DNA of 64,000 bases from Cellulosimicrobium terreum (GTDB taxonomy: Bacteria; Actinomycetota; Actinomycetes; Actinomycetales; Cellulomonadaceae), in the NCBI GenBank assembly GCA_014803435.1, contig JACYFD010000004.1, positions 62,001 through 126,000 on the forward strand, read 5' to 3'. The notes beneath the pieces were generated by a model. It saw nothing but the letters and a program-made list of their open reading frames with translations. It did not search any database and was not told the DNA's origin. This document shows, piece after piece, positions 1 through 8,726 of this stretch. The stretch's first letter is position 1; every line of letters begins with the position of its first letter. The translations under genes and the position numbers were made by a program.

Positions 1-67
1 CAAGGGCAAGGGTGTGCGTTACGCCGGCGAGGTCGTCCGCCGCAAGGTCGGAAAGGCTGGTAAGTAA
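1..67 (+). CDS. rplF: 50S ribosomal protein L6, C-terminal end (partial)
   Basis: Only the last 21 codons and the TAA stop are in the window; the gene begins upstream. The visible tail is rich in Lys and Arg and contains GVRYAGE followed by [10 protein letters not shown], which matches the conserved end of bacterial L6. It is followed after two bases by rplR, the standard spc-operon order L6-L18-S5-L30-L15. Identification rests on the tail sequence together with position. Confidence 0.9.
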   Translation, partial: KGKGVRYAGEVVRRKVGKAGK

Positions 68-69
68 CC

Positions 70-441
70 ATGGCTCTCAAGGTTCTCGGCAAGGGCAAGG
101 CTGTCTCGCGTCAGCGGCGACACCTGCGCCTGCGCAAGAAGATCAAGGGGACCCCCGCGCGTCCGCGTCTCGTGGTCACCCGCTCCTCGCGTCACCTCAC
201 GGCCCAGGTCGTGGACGACACGATCGGTCAGACCCTCGCGTCGGCCTCGACCCTCGAGGCGGACCTGCGCGCGTCCGACGGCGACAAGAGCGCCAAGGCG
301 CGCAAGGTCGGCGAGCTCGTGGCGGCGCGTGCGAAGGCAGCTGGTGTCGACTCGGTCGTCTTCGACCGTGGCGGCAACAAGTACCACGGCCGGGTGGCCG
401 CGGTCGCCGACGGGGCCCGCGAAGGCGGTCTGGCCCTGTGA
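70..441 (+). CDS. rplR: 50S ribosomal protein L18
   Basis: This 123-residue protein has the usual bacterial L18 length. L18 binds 5S rRNA in the central protuberance of the large subunit. Recognisable features are the basic N-terminus with [11 protein letters not shown], the [20 protein letters not shown] segment in the first half, and the C-terminal [19 protein letters not shown] block. The ATG lies two bases after the rplF stop, so the gene is expected to be co-translated with the spc operon. Nothing unusual is seen. Confidence 0.97.
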   Translation: MALKVLGKGKAVSRQRRHLRLRKKIKGTPARPRLVVTRSSRHLTAQVVDDTIGQTLASASTLEADLRASDGDKSAKARKVGELVAARAKAAGVDSVVFDRGGNKYHGRVAAVADGAREGGLAL

Positions 442-481
442 CGACGCTGACCACTCCCACACGGAAGCAAAGGATTCTCTG

Positions 482-1141
482 ATGGCTGCAGGGCAGCGCA
501 GCAACACCGGCGCCCCCACGGGCGCCGCCAACGAGCCGAGCGGCCAGAACGCGCGCGGGGGGCGCCAGGACAACCGTCGTGGCGACCGTCGTGACGGTGG
601 CCGTCGCGGCGACGCAGCCGAGAAGAACGCCTTCGTCGAGCGCGTCGTCACCATCAACCGCGTCTCCAAGGTCGTCAAGGGCGGCCGTCGCTTCAGCTTC
701 ACCGCGCTCGTCGTGGTGGGCGACGGCGACGGCACCGTCGGCGTCGGCTACGGCAAGGCGAAGGAGGTGCCCGCGGCGATCGCCAAGGGTGTCGAGGAGG
801 CCAAGAAGAACTTCTTCAAGGTCCCCCGCATCCAGGGCACCATCCCTCACCCCATCCAGGGTGAGGCAGCTGCCGGAGTCGTCTTCCTGCGCCCCGCAGC
901 CCCGGGTACCGGTGTCATCGCCGGTGGACCGGTGCGCGCCGTGCTGGAGTGCGCGGGCATCCACGACGTGCTGAGCAAGTCGCTCGGCTCGTCCAACGCG
1001 ATCAACATCGTGCACGCGACCGTCGAGGCCCTGCGGAACCTGGAGCAGCCTGAGGCTGTCGCCGCGCGCCGTGGTCTCCCGCTCGAGGACGTGGCCCCGG
1101 CCGCGCTCCTGCGTGCTCGTGCTGCGGGGGTGAACGCCTGA
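482..1141 (+). CDS. rpsE: 30S ribosomal protein S5
   Basis: S5 belongs to the small-subunit body near the decoding centre and contributes to translational accuracy. I place the start at ATG 482, with an AAGGA-type ribosome binding site just upstream; this gives 219 residues. The first ~45 residues form a low-complexity Arg/Gly/Asn/Asp-rich extension, after which the double-stranded RNA-binding S5 domain begins at [13 protein letters not shown] and continues through [17 protein letters not shown] to a C-terminal alpha/beta domain ending in [10 protein letters not shown]. Longer reading frames starting upstream run through rplR and are not needed. Its TGA stop shares one base with the rpmD ATG, indicating translational coupling. 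Confidence 0.97.
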   Translation: MAAGQRSNTGAPTGAANEPSGQNARGGRQDNRRGDRRDGGRRGDAAEKNAFVERVVTINRVSKVVKGGRRFSFTALVVVGDGDGTVGVGYGKAKEVPAAIAKGVEEAKKNFFKVPRIQGTIPHPIQGEAAAGVVFLRPAAPGTGVIAGGPVRAVLECAGIHDVLSKSLGSSNAINIVHATVEALRNLEQPEAVAARRGLPLEDVAPAALLRARAAGVNA

Positions 1142-1323
1142 TGGCCAGGCTCAAGGTGACCCAGAAGAAGTCCGCCATCGGCGGCAAGCAGAACCAGCGC
1201 GACACGCTGCGCACTCTGGGCCTCAAGCGGATCGGCGACACCGCCGTGAAGGAGGACCGTCCGGAGATTCGCGGCATGGTCGCAACGGTGGCGCATCTCG
1301 TCGCCGTCGAGGAGGTCGAGTGA
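1141..1323 (+). CDS. rpmD: 50S ribosomal protein L30
   Basis: This 60-residue protein matches the usual short bacterial L30. Key features are the [20 protein letters not shown] start and the [11 protein letters not shown] motif, followed by [12 protein letters not shown] at the C-terminal end. The ATG overlaps the rpsE TGA by one base, and the gene ends next to the rplO start. It is part of the large ribosomal subunit and sits in its standard spc-operon position. The call is secure. Confidence 0.97.
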   Translation: MARLKVTQKKSAIGGKQNQRDTLRTLGLKRIGDTAVKEDRPEIRGMVATVAHLVAVEEVE

Positions 1324-1325
1324 CG

Positions 1326-1871
1326 ATGGCTGAGAAGGCCACCAAGGAGACCGCCGAGGCTCCGAAGAAGAAGGCACCCGCGAAGTCCAAGGCGGAGGCC
1401 GCACCGGCAAAGCAGACCGAGGGTGCCGGCGGCACGCTCAAGATGCACCACCTGCGTCCGGCTCCCGGCGCCAAGAAGGCCAAGACCCGCGTGGGTCGTG
1501 GCGAGGCGTCGAAGGGTAAGACGGCGGGCCGCGGTACCAAGGGTACGAAGGCTCGTTACCAGGTTCCCGAGCGCTTCGAGGGCGGGCAGATGCCTCTGCA
1601 CATGCGCCTCCCGAAGCTGCGCGGCTTCAAGAACCCGTTCCGCACCGAGTACCAGGTCGTCAACCTGGACAAGCTCGCGTCGCTGTACCCCGAGGGTGGC
1701 TCCGTCACCGTCGAGGACCTCGTCGCGAAGGGCGCCGTCCGCAAGGGCCAGCCCGTGAAGGTGCTGGGTGCGGGCGAGATCACCGTCAAGCTCGAGGTCG
1801 CGGTCGACGCGCTCTCGGGTTCGGCTCGCGAGAAGATCGTCGCGGCCGGCGGTTCGGTCTCGGAGGACTGA
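1326..1871 (+). CDS. rplO: 50S ribosomal protein L15 with N-terminal extension
   Basis: L15 is a late-assembly protein of the large subunit. The conserved domain begins at [20 protein letters not shown] near residue 39 and continues through the Gly-rich [12 protein letters not shown] loop and [20 protein letters not shown]. Ahead of it is an unusual ~38-residue Lys/Ala/Glu/Pro-rich extension. A GTG at 1320 overlapping the rpmD stop is in frame, but ATG 1326 is better spaced (about 10 nt) from the GGAGG at 1310-1314, so I prefer 1326, giving 181 residues. It is the last ribosomal gene before the 1879-1916 terminator. Confidence 0.95.
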   Translation: MAEKATKETAEAPKKKAPAKSKAEAAPAKQTEGAGGTLKMHHLRPAPGAKKAKTRVGRGEASKGKTAGRGTKGTKARYQVPERFEGGQMPLHMRLPKLRGFKNPFRTEYQVVNLDKLASLYPEGGSVTVEDLVAKGAVRKGQPVKVLGAGEITVKLEVAVDALSGSAREKIVAAGGSVSED

Positions 1872-1878
1872 CACCACG

Positions 1879-1916
1879 GACAGGGCCGGTGGCGCGCACG
1901 CGCCGTCGGCCCTGTC
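1879..1916 (+). terminator. Hairpin terminator at the end of the spc operon
   Basis: A 10-bp perfect outer stem pairs 1879-1888 (GACAGGGCCG) with 1907-1916, and an inner 6-bp GGCGCG/CGCGCC stem closes around a two-base apex. It starts 7 bases after the rplO stop. There is no strong U-run, as is common for GC-rich actinobacterial terminators. It separates the spc ribosomal genes from secY. Confidence 0.75.
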
Positions 1917-2199
1917 TGCGTCTGGGGACCTGTCCCGAGACGCTCCCGGGCCGTCCCGGGGACCGGTCGTCGTCCCGCTCGGCAGCGGGGCGAGGCTAGA
2001 CTTCCGGTCGGGTCGACGTCGGCCACTCGGCCGACGACGACCGACGCGGTGTACTGCAGACCGATCCGGTCTACGGACACCGACTTGCCGTTCGACGCGG
2101 CGCAACGGTTAGGGTGCCTCTTGGCGCCGGTGCCGTGCGTCACACCTCGCCGGGCCTCCCGGCGACATGAGATCCCGCCTCGGCGGGCCAGGAGGATAG
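1917..2199 (+). promoter_or_regulatory. Gap and leader upstream of secY with a candidate promoter and two hairpins
   Basis: No gene is visible here. A possible promoter is TTGCCG (2085-2090), 19 bases, then TAGGGT (2110-2115); the spacing is long, so this is tentative. The downstream leader holds two hairpins: an 8-bp stem 2147-2154/2158-2165 with a 3-base loop, and a 6-bp stem 2174-2179/2182-2187 just before the GGAGG ribosome binding site at 2191-2195. The second hairpin could affect access to the secY start. A role in regulation is inference. Confidence 0.4.
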
Positions 2200-3498
2200 G
2201 TGCTCACCGCATTCGCCCGGGCTTTCCGGACGCCCGACCTGCGGCGCAAGCTGCTGTTCACGATCGCCATCATGGCGATCTTCCGGCTCGGCTCGTTCAT
2301 CCCGACGCCGGGCGTGGACTACCCGAACGTGCAGCAGTGCATCGCCGAGACGTCCGACGGCAACGACCTGCTCGGTCTGGTGAACCTCTTCAGCGGTGGG
2401 GCTCTGCTCCAGCTGTCGATCTTCGCGCTCGGGATCATGCCGTACATCACGGCCAGCATCATCGTGCAGCTCCTGCGCGTGGTGATCCCCCGGTTCGAGG
2501 CCCTGCACAAGGAGGGCCAGTCCGGTCAGGCGAAGCTGACGCAGTACACGCGCTACCTCACGATCGCGCTGGCGATCCTCCAGTCGACGACGGTCATCAC
2601 GACCGCGCGCAACGGGCTCCTGTTCCAGGGCTGCTCGGTCGAGGTCATCCCTGACCCCAGCTTCGTCACCATGGCGATCATGGTCATCACGATGACCGCG
2701 GGCACCGGCCTGATCATGTGGCTCGGCGAGCTCATCACCGAGCGCGGCGTCGGCAACGGCATGTCGCTGCTGATCTTCACGTCGATCGCCGCGAGCTTCC
2801 CGACCGCCCTGTGGTCGATCGCCGGTGGCGCGAACGGCGCACTGAACTTCATCATCATGATCGCGGTCATCGTCGTCGTGATCGGTCTCGTCGTGTTCGT
2901 CGAGCAGTCGCAGCGGCGCATCCCGGTCCAGTATGCGAAGCGCATGGTCGGGCGCCGCATGTACGGCGGCTCGAGCACGTACATCCCGATCAAGATCAAC
3001 ATGGCGGGCGTCATCCCGGTGATCTTCGCGGCCTCGCTGCTCGCGGTCCCGGGCCTCATCGCCCAGTTCGGCGACCAGACCGCGAACTGGGTCATCTGGG
3101 TCAGCACGAACCTCGCCGACCCGGCGGCCCCGCTGCACATCGCGCTCTACGTGCTGATGATCATCTTCTTCTGCTTCTTCTACACCTCGATCACGTTCAA
3201 CCCGGACGAGGTCTCGGACAACATGAAGAAGTACGGCGGGTTCATCCCCGGCATCCGCGCCGGTCGCCCGACCGCCGAGTACCTCGACTACGTCATCACC
3301 CGCGTCACGTCCGCGGGCTCCATCTACCTCGCGCTGGTCGCGCTCCTGCCGACGCTGGTCCTCATCGGGCTCGGCGTGAGCACGAACATCCCGTTCGGCG
3401 GCTCCTCGATCCTCATCGTGGTCGGCGTCGGCCTGGAGACGGTCAAGCAGATCGACTCCCAGCTGCAGCAGCGCCACTACGAAGGGTTCCTCCGTTGA
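2200..3498 (+). CDS. secY: Preprotein translocase subunit SecY
   Basis: SecY is the protein-conducting channel of the general secretion system in the cytoplasmic membrane. The 432-residue product has the family length and about ten hydrophobic segments. Diagnostic blocks include [13 protein letters not shown] near the N-terminus, [16 protein letters not shown] in TM2, [14 protein letters not shown] in TM4-5, the cytoplasmic loop [12 protein letters not shown], and [24 protein letters not shown] late in the protein. Translation starts at GTG 2200, five bases after GGAGG. The TGA stop overlaps the TTG start of adk, so secY and adk are translationally coupled. Confidence 0.98.
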   Translation: MLTAFARAFRTPDLRRKLLFTIAIMAIFRLGSFIPTPGVDYPNVQQCIAETSDGNDLLGLVNLFSGGALLQLSIFALGIMPYITASIIVQLLRVVIPRFEALHKEGQSGQAKLTQYTRYLTIALAILQSTTVITTARNGLLFQGCSVEVIPDPSFVTMAIMVITMTAGTGLIMWLGELITERGVGNGMSLLIFTSIAASFPTALWSIAGGANGALNFIIMIAVIVVVIGLVVFVEQSQRRIPVQYAKRMVGRRMYGGSSTYIPIKINMAGVIPVIFAASLLAVPGLIAQFGDQTANWVIWVSTNLADPAAPLHIALYVLMIIFFCFFYTSITFNPDEVSDNMKKYGGFIPGIRAGRPTAEYLDYVITRVTSAGSIYLALVALLPTLVLIGLGVSTNIPFGGSSILIVVGVGLETVKQIDSQLQQRHYEGFLR

Positions 3499-4088
3499 GC
3501 ACTGCCGACAGCATCCAGCGACCCGCGCGGCTGGTCATCATGGGACCGCAGGGCGCGGGCAAGGGCACGCAGGCGGCACGTATCGCCGAGCGCCTGTCCG
3601 TCCCGGCGATCTCGACCGGTGACATCTTCCGCGCGAACATCAAGGGTGGCACCGAGCTCGGCCGGCAGGCCCAGGAGTACTCCGCGAAGGGTGAGCTGGT
3701 CCCTGACTCGCTGACCAACGCGATGGTCCGTGACCGGCTCGCGGAGGACGACGCCGCGCAGGGCTTCATCCTCGACGGATACCCGCGGAACGCGGCGCAG
3801 GTCGACGAGCTCGACGCGATCCTTGACGGCCTGGGTCGGTCGCTCGACGCGGTCGTGGAGCTCACTGCGGAGCGGGACGAGCTGCTCGCTCGGCTCTCGC
3901 GACGCGCAGAGCTCGAGGGGCGCGAGGACGACACGGAAGACGTCATCGCGCGCCGTCTCGACATCTACGCCGAGCAGACGGCACCTCTCACGTCCGCCTA
4001 CGAGGAGCGTGGACTCCTCGCCCGTGTCGACGGCATCGGTGAGATCGACGAGGTCACACAGCGCATCGTCAGCGCGCTCGGCGTCTGA
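3495..4088 (+). CDS. adk: Adenylate kinase
   Basis: Adenylate kinase interconverts ATP, ADP and AMP. The P-loop GPQGAGKGT is at residues 17-25, followed by the AMP-binding STGDIFR and the FILDGYPRN motif; the LID region is the short form. I choose TTG 3495, which overlaps the secY stop: the only downstream ATG, at 3540, would remove the first beta strand (RLVIM) needed in the fold. This gives 197 residues. secY-adk-map is the usual order after the spc operon. The rare TTG start probably relies on coupling to secY. Confidence 0.95.
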   Translation: MSTADSIQRPARLVIMGPQGAGKGTQAARIAERLSVPAISTGDIFRANIKGGTELGRQAQEYSAKGELVPDSLTNAMVRDRLAEDDAAQGFILDGYPRNAAQVDELDAILDGLGRSLDAVVELTAERDELLARLSRRAELEGREDDTEDVIARRLDIYAEQTAPLTSAYEERGLLARVDGIGEIDEVTQRIVSALGV

Positions 4089-4127
4089 CCCGCGTCGTCG
4101 TAGAGCACGGCGGTTGAGGCGGTCCTG

Positions 4128-4967
4128 ATGTTCGGTCGCGAACGTATCGAGTACAAGTCCCCGGAGCAGGTGCTGATCATGCGCCGCGCGGGCCTGGTCG
4201 TCGCGCGCAGCCTCGCCGTGATCCGTGAGGCTGCGCGCCCCGGGATGACGACGTCGGACCTCGACGACCTCGCCGTCGCGGCGATCGCGGACGGGGGAGC
4301 GACCTCGTCGTTCCTCGGTTACGAGGGCTACCCTGCGTCGCTCTGCGTCTCAGTGAACGACGAGGTCGTGCACGGCATCCCTGGGCCCCGTGAGCTTCAC
4401 GTGGGTGACGTGGTGTCCGTCGACTGCGGCGCCGTCGTCGACGGGTGGCACGGCGACTCGGCGCTGTCGTTCGTCGTGGGGGAGGCCGACCCGGCCGACG
4501 CCGCCCTGGTCGAGGCGACCCGGTGCGCGATGTGGGACGGGATCGCCGCGCTCGCCCGTGCCCAGCGGCTCGGGGAGGTGGGGTCCGCGGTCGAGGCGTC
4601 GGTCCGCGGCTCGGCCGACCGGGACGGGGCCGGCTACGGGATCGTCGAGGAGTACGTGGGTCATGGGATCGGCACCGAGATGCACCAGCCGCCGGACGTG
4701 CTCAACTTCGCGGCCCGTGACCGTGGGCCGCGGGTGCGGCCGGGCATGTGCCTCGCGATCGAGCCGATGGTGACGCGCGGCGAGCGGTTCACCCAGGTCT
4801 GCGAGGACGGCTGGACGGTCGTCACGGACGACGGTCGCAACGCCGCGCACTGGGAGCACACCGTCGCCGTGCTCGACGACGGCCTGTGGGTCCTCACGGC
4901 GGACGACGGCGGGGCGCACGAGCTGGGGGAGCGCGGCGTAGGCCTTGCCGCGCTCGCCAGCGCCTGA
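4128..4967 (+). CDS. map: Methionine aminopeptidase, type I
   Basis: This cytosolic dinuclear-metal peptidase removes the initiator methionine from nascent proteins. The 279-residue product carries the five expected metal ligands: two Asp in VDCGAVVDGWHGDSA, the His of GHGIGTEMH, Glu in IEPMVT and Glu in HWEHTVAV. The substrate-contacting His of VHGIPG is also present. The ATG at 4128 follows a GAGG and lies 39 bases after adk. The C-terminal ~25 residues extend past the catalytic fold. Its partner deformylase (def) is at 15520. Confidence 0.97.
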   Translation: MFGRERIEYKSPEQVLIMRRAGLVVARSLAVIREAARPGMTTSDLDDLAVAAIADGGATSSFLGYEGYPASLCVSVNDEVVHGIPGPRELHVGDVVSVDCGAVVDGWHGDSALSFVVGEADPADAALVEATRCAMWDGIAALARAQRLGEVGSAVEASVRGSADRDGAGYGIVEEYVGHGIGTEMHQPPDVLNFAARDRGPRVRPGMCLAIEPMVTRGERFTQVCEDGWTVVTDDGRNAAHWEHTVAVLDDGLWVLTADDGGAHELGERGVGLAALASA

Positions 4968-4990
4968 CCAGCGTCGGTCCAGGCCAGGGT

Positions 4991-5019
4991 TTCGCAACCC
5001 TTGCCAGATGCCGTAGGAT
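4991..5019 (+). promoter_or_regulatory. Candidate promoter of the infA-rpmJ-rpsM-rpsK operon
   Basis: TTCGCA (4991-4996), a 17-base spacer, then TAGGAT (5014-5019). The -10 hexamer is the same TANNNT type seen throughout the window. It lies about 175 bases before infA, leaving a long 5' leader. Confidence 0.5.
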
Positions 5020-5194
5020 AGCCCGTTGGGTGTAGTCCGTGTTCTTCGGGCGTCGGCCGCCGTTCCTGAGGAACGGCTCCCCTTCGGGGTGCTGGGTGGA
5101 CGCCATCGATCACGGCACACGCACGAACCCACGCAGGCAGACCTCGGTCTCGCACGCGTGGGACCAGCAGTTCAGACGAGAGTTAGCGGAGGAC
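5020..5194 (+). promoter_or_regulatory. Structured 5' leader of infA
   Basis: The leader contains an 8-bp perfect hairpin (5059-5066 with 5070-5077, loop TGA) immediately followed by a short C-rich stem capped by a TTCG tetraloop at 5083-5086. The ribosome binding site GGAGG (about 5188-5192) is close to the infA ATG. No open reading frame of note is seen. Whether the hairpins regulate infA is unknown. Confidence 0.4.
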
Positions 5195-5416
5195 ATGGCA
5201 AAGAAGGACGGTGTCATCGAGATCGAGGGCAGCGTGGTCGAGGCACTGCCGAACGCGATGTTCCGCGTGGAGCTGGCCAACGGTCACCGGGTCCTCGCGC
5301 ACATCTCGGGGAAGATGCGCCAGCACTACATCCGCATCCTCCCGGAGGACCGGGTCGTGGTGGAGCTGAGCCCGTACGACCTGTCCCGCGGCCGGATCGT
5401 CTACCGCTACAAGTAG
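5195..5416 (+). CDS. infA: Translation initiation factor IF-1
   Basis: IF-1 binds the ribosomal A site during initiation. The 73-residue product is the standard length and contains the S1-like OB fold: [12 protein letters not shown] at the N-terminus, [16 protein letters not shown], the RNA-contacting [14 protein letters not shown] segment and the C-terminal [13 protein letters not shown]. The ATG at 5195 has GGAGG just upstream, so the longer frame starting near 5039 is not needed. It heads the infA-rpmJ-rpsM-rpsK operon. Confidence 0.98.
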   Translation: MAKKDGVIEIEGSVVEALPNAMFRVELANGHRVLAHISGKMRQHYIRILPEDRVVVELSPYDLSRGRIVYRYK

Positions 5417-5515
5417 TCGTCACGCGTCCACCACTCAACCAGCCCCCCGACACCGGACCGCCGGACACGTCCCTGCGATCGCACAGGGTGTCGGAGCAAC
5501 ACTGAGGGAACACTG

Positions 5516-5629
5516 ATGAAGGTCAAGCCCAGCGTCAAGAAGATCTGCGACAAGTGCAAGGTGATCCGCCGGCACGGTCGCGTCATGGTGATCTGCGACA
5601 ACCTGCGGCACAAGCAGCGCCAGGGCTGA
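5516..5629 (+). CDS. rpmJ: 50S ribosomal protein L36 (zinc-binding form)
   Basis: This 37-residue protein is the smallest large-subunit protein. It reads [19 protein letters not shown] and continues to a KQRQG end. Cys11, Cys14, Cys27 and His32 form the CCCH zinc ribbon of the C+ form of L36. The ATG at 5516 lies 7 nt after a GAGGG. Many genomes also carry a zinc-free copy elsewhere that replaces this one under zinc starvation; none is visible in the window. Confidence 0.97.
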   Translation: MKVKPSVKKICDKCKVIRRHGRVMVICDNLRHKQRQG

Positions 5630-5767
5630 TCCTGCGCCTGCGCCACGGGTCGGAGTCCGCGAGGACCTGATCACCGGGGTCGCCCGCCTGCACGGCGGAG
5701 ACCTCTCAGCGCACCACCACGAACCCGCGTCACCCGCCTCCGGCGGAGCACGACGACGCGGCGGAAC

Positions 5768-5804
5768 CCCCGGCTCGGAGGCCGGGGCCCGCGGCTCCCG
5801 CGGG
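5768..5804 (+). promoter_or_regulatory. Tandem hairpins in the rpsM leader
   Basis: Two 7-bp perfect hairpins are adjacent with no gap: CCCCGGC 5768-5774 with 5781-5787 (6-base loop), then CCCGCGG 5788-5794 with 5798-5804 (3-base loop). They lie in the 224-bp gap between rpmJ and rpsM, about 50 bases before the rpsM start. Possible roles are attenuation, RNA processing, or binding of a regulatory ribosomal protein; the sequence alone does not decide. Confidence 0.5.
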
Positions 5805-5853
5805 ATGGCGGTGCGGCAGACCTCCGAACGAAGTACGAGGAGCCGAAAGGCAC

Positions 5854-6228
5854 ATGGCACGTCTGATCGGCGTCGACCTCCCCCGCGACAAGCGGCTCGA
5901 GGTTGCGCTCACCTACATCTACGGCGTTGGCCGTACCCGCGCCCAGCAGACGCTGGCCGCGACGGGCATCAGCCCGGACGCGCGCGTGAAGGACCTCGGC
6001 GACGCCGAGCTCGTCGCGCTGCGTGACTACCTCGAGGGCAGCTACAAGCTCGAGGGTGACCTCCGTCGTGAGGTGGCCGCCGACATCCGCCGCAAGGTCG
6101 AGATCGGCACCTACCAGGGCCTGCGCCACCGCCGCGGCCTTCCCGTGCGCGGACAGCGCACGAAGACCAACGCGCGTACGCGCAAGGGACCGAAGCGCAC
6201 CGTGGCCGGCAAGAAGAAGGCCCGCTAA
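5854..6228 (+). CDS. rpsM: 30S ribosomal protein S13
   Basis: S13 is in the head of the small subunit and contacts the P-site tRNA and the inter-subunit bridge. The 124-residue protein begins [31 protein letters not shown], the helix-hairpin-helix core, and ends with the basic [23 protein letters not shown] tail. Family length and order (infA, rpmJ, rpsM, rpsK) are as expected. The ATG follows an AGGAG-type site. Confidence 0.98.
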   Translation: MARLIGVDLPRDKRLEVALTYIYGVGRTRAQQTLAATGISPDARVKDLGDAELVALRDYLEGSYKLEGDLRREVAADIRRKVEIGTYQGLRHRRGLPVRGQRTKTNARTRKGPKRTVAGKKKAR

Positions 6229-6334
6229 GCAGCAGTCCGCCGGGCGGGCCCCGACCGTGCGGTGACCGACGTGTCACCGGGCGGTACGGAGATCCCCGCG
6301 GTCCGACCACCTCAGACCAGGAGAGAAGAAGCAC

Positions 6335-6742
6335 ATGCCTCCCAAGACTCGCGCAGCCTCCGGCTCGCGCAAGCCGCGCCGCAAGGACAAGAAGAACGTC
6401 CCGCTGGGGCAGGCGCACATCAAGAGCACCTTCAACAACACGATCGTCTCGATCACCGACCCGTCCGGCGCCGTGATCGCCTGGGCCTCGGCCGGGCACG
6501 TGGGCTTCAAGGGCTCCCGCAAGTCCACGCCGTTCGCGGCGCAGCTCGCCGCGGAGTCCGCTGCGCGTCGCGCCCAGGAGCACGGCGTGAAGAAGGTCGA
6601 CGTCTTCGTCAAGGGTCCCGGCTCCGGCCGTGAGACCGCGATCCGCTCGCTCCAGGCCACCGGCCTCGAGGTCGGCTCCATCCAGGACGTGACGCCCCAG
6701 GCGCACAACGGCTGCCGTCCGCCGAAGCGTCGCCGCGTCTGA
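6335..6742 (+). CDS. rpsK: 30S ribosomal protein S11
   Basis: S11 lies in the platform of the small subunit close to the E site. The 135-residue product includes [34 protein letters not shown] and the C-terminal [16 protein letters not shown], all family hallmarks. The ATG at 6335 is preceded by AGGAGAGAAG. In many bacteria rpsD follows; here the next genes are rpoA and rplQ after two hairpins. Confidence 0.98.
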   Translation: MPPKTRAASGSRKPRRKDKKNVPLGQAHIKSTFNNTIVSITDPSGAVIAWASAGHVGFKGSRKSTPFAAQLAAESAARRAQEHGVKKVDVFVKGPGSGRETAIRSLQATGLEVGSIQDVTPQAHNGCRPPKRRRV

Positions 6743-6759
6743 CCTACCTGCCGCTCGTG

Positions 6760-6794
6760 AGCCCGAGGGGGTCCGCTGCTGCGGGCCCCTCGGG
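6760..6794 (+). terminator. Hairpin between rpsK and rpoA (terminator or attenuator)
   Basis: A 10-bp stem pairs GCCCGAGGGG at 6760-6769 with CCCCTCGGGC at 6785-6794, with further G-U/G-C pairing inside the 15-base loop. It starts 17 bases after the rpsK stop. It could end part of the ribosomal transcripts and so set the ratio of ribosomal protein to rpoA mRNA. Confidence 0.6.
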
Positions 6795-6825
6795 CGCACG
6801 GGTGCCGGGTGGTCACGACGACCCC

Positions 6826-6857
6826 TTCCCGACCGGGTGGACAGAGTCCCGGTCGGG
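6826..6857 (+). promoter_or_regulatory. Second hairpin between rpsK and rpoA
   Basis: An 11-bp perfect stem pairs TCCCGACCGGG at 6826-6836 with CCCGGTCGGGA at 6847-6857, with a 10-base loop. It lies 31 bases after the first hairpin and 78 bases before rpoA. A second terminator, an attenuator or an RNA-processing site are all possible. Confidence 0.5.
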
Positions 6858-6934
6858 ATCTCGCGCCATCGGCGCGTCTCCGCCCTGAACCGTGCAGCGT
6901 CAAATAGCGGACGCTCACCGAAAGGAAACCACCA

Positions 6935-7954
6935 GTGCTGATCGCACAGCGCCCCACCTTGACCGAAGAGGTCATCTCGGAGAACCGTTCGCGCTTCTCC
7001 ATCGAGCCGCTGGAGCCGGGCTTCGGCTACACGCTCGGCAACTCGCTGCGTCGCACGCTGCTGTCGTCCATCCCGGGCGCGGCAGTCACCTCCATCCGCA
7101 TCGACGGTGTGCTCCACGAGTTCACCACCGTGCCGGGTGTGAAGGAGGACGTCACCGAGGTCATCCTCAACATCAAGAACCTCGTCGTCTCCTCGGAGAA
7201 CGACGAGCCCGTCGTGATGTACCTGCGCAAGCAGGGCGCTGGTGCGGCCACCGCTGCGGACATCGTCCCGCCCGCCGGTGTGGAGGTCCACAACACCGAC
7301 CTGCACATCGCCACCCTGAACGACAAGGGCAAGCTCGAGATCGAGCTCACGGTCGAGCGTGGCCGTGGTTACGTCTCCGCGGCGCAGAACAAGTCGTACG
7401 AGGCCGAGATCGGTCGTATCCCGGTCGACTCGATCTACTCGCCGGTCCTGAAGGTGACGTACAAGGTCGAGGCGACCCGTGTCGAGCAGCGCACGGACTT
7501 CGACAAGCTCGTCGTCGACGTCGAGGCGAAGCCGGCCATCTCGCCGCGTGACGCTCTCGCGTCTGCGGGCAAGACGCTGGTCGAGCTCTTCGGGCTCGCC
7601 CGTGAGCTCAACGTCGAGGCCGAGGGCATCGAGATCGGTCCGTCGCCGACGGATGCCGCCCTGGCGGCCGACCTGGCACTGCCGATCGAGGAGCTCAACC
7701 TCACGATCCGGTCGTACAACTGCCTCAAGCGTGAGGGCATCCACCAGGTGGGTGAGCTCGTCGCTCGCAGCGAGGCCGACCTGCTGGACATCCGCAACTT
7801 CGGTGCGAAGTCCATCAACGAGGTGAAGGAGAAGCTCGCTGAGCTGGGCCTGTCCCTCAAGGACTCGCCGCTGGACTTCGACCCCTCGGCCGCCGCCTAC
7901 TACGAGGGCGACGGCGGCGACGGCGCCTACTCGGACACCGAGCAGCAGTACTGA
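6935..7954 (+). CDS. rpoA: DNA-directed RNA polymerase subunit alpha
   Basis: Alpha dimerises to nucleate RNA polymerase assembly. The 339-residue product has the N-terminal assembly domain ([25 protein letters not shown], residues ~28-52) and a C-terminal domain from about residue 245 with [21 protein letters not shown] and [16 protein letters not shown], which contacts UP elements and activators. The start is GTG 6935, with GAAAGGA upstream. The acidic tail ending in DTEQQY is typical of actinobacteria. rplQ follows as in the classical alpha operon. Confidence 0.98.
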   Translation: MLIAQRPTLTEEVISENRSRFSIEPLEPGFGYTLGNSLRRTLLSSIPGAAVTSIRIDGVLHEFTTVPGVKEDVTEVILNIKNLVVSSENDEPVVMYLRKQGAGAATAADIVPPAGVEVHNTDLHIATLNDKGKLEIELTVERGRGYVSAAQNKSYEAEIGRIPVDSIYSPVLKVTYKVEATRVEQRTDFDKLVVDVEAKPAISPRDALASAGKTLVELFGLARELNVEAEGIEIGPSPTDAALAADLALPIEELNLTIRSYNCLKREGIHQVGELVARSEADLLDIRNFGAKSINEVKEKLAELGLSLKDSPLDFDPSAAAYYEGDGGDGAYSDTEQQY

Positions 7955-8037
7955 CCGTCGTCGGTCGCTGACTCGCACACCTTCAGCGCGTCCGGGCCAA
8001 GCCCTCGGTCGCGATCACTTCCCAAGGAGCACATCCC

Positions 8038-8592
8038 ATGCCTACCCCCACCAAGGGCCCGCGGCTCGGCGGTGGACCGGCTCACGAGCGTCTGATCCTC
8101 GCGAACCTGTCCACGGCACTGTTCGAGCACGGCCGCATCACGACCACGGAGACCAAGGCGAAGCGCCTGCGTCCGCTGGCCGAGCGTCTCATCACGTTCG
8201 CCAAGCGCGGTGACCTGCACGCGCGACGTCGCGTCCTGCGCGTCATCCGCGACAAGTCCGTGGTCCACACGCTGTTCACCGAGATCGCCCCGCAGATGGC
8301 GGAGCGTGACGGCGGCTACACGCGGATCACGAAGGTCGGCACGCGCAAGGGCGACAACGCGCCTCTCGCGGTCATCGAGCTCGTCACCGAGCCCGTGAGC
8401 CCGAAGCAGGCCGTCGTCCGCGAGGCTGAGAAGGCTGCGGAGAAGTCGAGCCGCAAGAAGGCCGACAAGCCGGCGAAGAAGGCCGACAAGGTCGAGGACG
8501 CGCCGGTCGAGGACGCATCCGTCGAGGACGCGCCCGTCGAGGCTGCCGAGGCGAAGGCCGACGAGAAGTCCGAGGAGACGAAGGAGGCCTGA
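8038..8592 (+). CDS. rplQ: 50S ribosomal protein L17 with long acidic/basic tail
   Basis: L17 lies near the exit tunnel of the large subunit. The conserved domain covers about residues 1-118 ([63 protein letters not shown]). After that comes a ~65-residue tail that is first Lys/Ala-rich and then Glu/Asp/Val/Ala-rich with repeated VEDA units. Tails of this sort occur in actinobacterial L17; their job is unknown. A strong terminator follows 13 bases after the stop. Confidence 0.97.
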   Translation: MPTPTKGPRLGGGPAHERLILANLSTALFEHGRITTTETKAKRLRPLAERLITFAKRGDLHARRRVLRVIRDKSVVHTLFTEIAPQMAERDGGYTRITKVGTRKGDNAPLAVIELVTEPVSPKQAVVREAEKAAEKSSRKKADKPAKKADKVEDAPVEDASVEDAPVEAAEAKADEKSEETKEA

Positions 8593-8605
8593 GCCTCCCT
8601 CTCCT

Positions 8606-8645
8606 GACGAAGGGCCCGGGACCGCGAGGTCCCGGGCCCTTCGTC
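8606..8645 (+). terminator. Strong hairpin terminator of the rpoA-rplQ operon
   Basis: A perfect 18-bp stem (8606-8623 with 8628-8645) closes a GCGA tetraloop. It lies 13 bases after the rplQ stop and marks the end of the ribosomal block. Confidence 0.9.
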
Positions 8646-8714
8646 GTGCGCCCGGTGCGTGCCTCGGTCCGGGTGTGCTGCTCGAGTCCCCGTGCGCACC
8701 ACGTCGCGGCGTCC

Positions 8715-8720
8715 TAGGGT
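8715..8720 (+). promoter_or_regulatory. Leaderless -10 box (TAGGGT) of the hydrolase gene
   Basis: TAGGGT ends six bases before GTG 8727, so transcription is expected to begin at the start codon itself. No clear -35 box or ribosome binding site is seen. Confidence 0.55.
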
Positions 8721-8726
8721 CGGTGC

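Noticed and set aside
329-481. Upstream in-frame start extending rpsE into rplR
   Set aside because: The extension is rplR in another frame; ATG 482 has a ribosome binding site and gives a normal S5.
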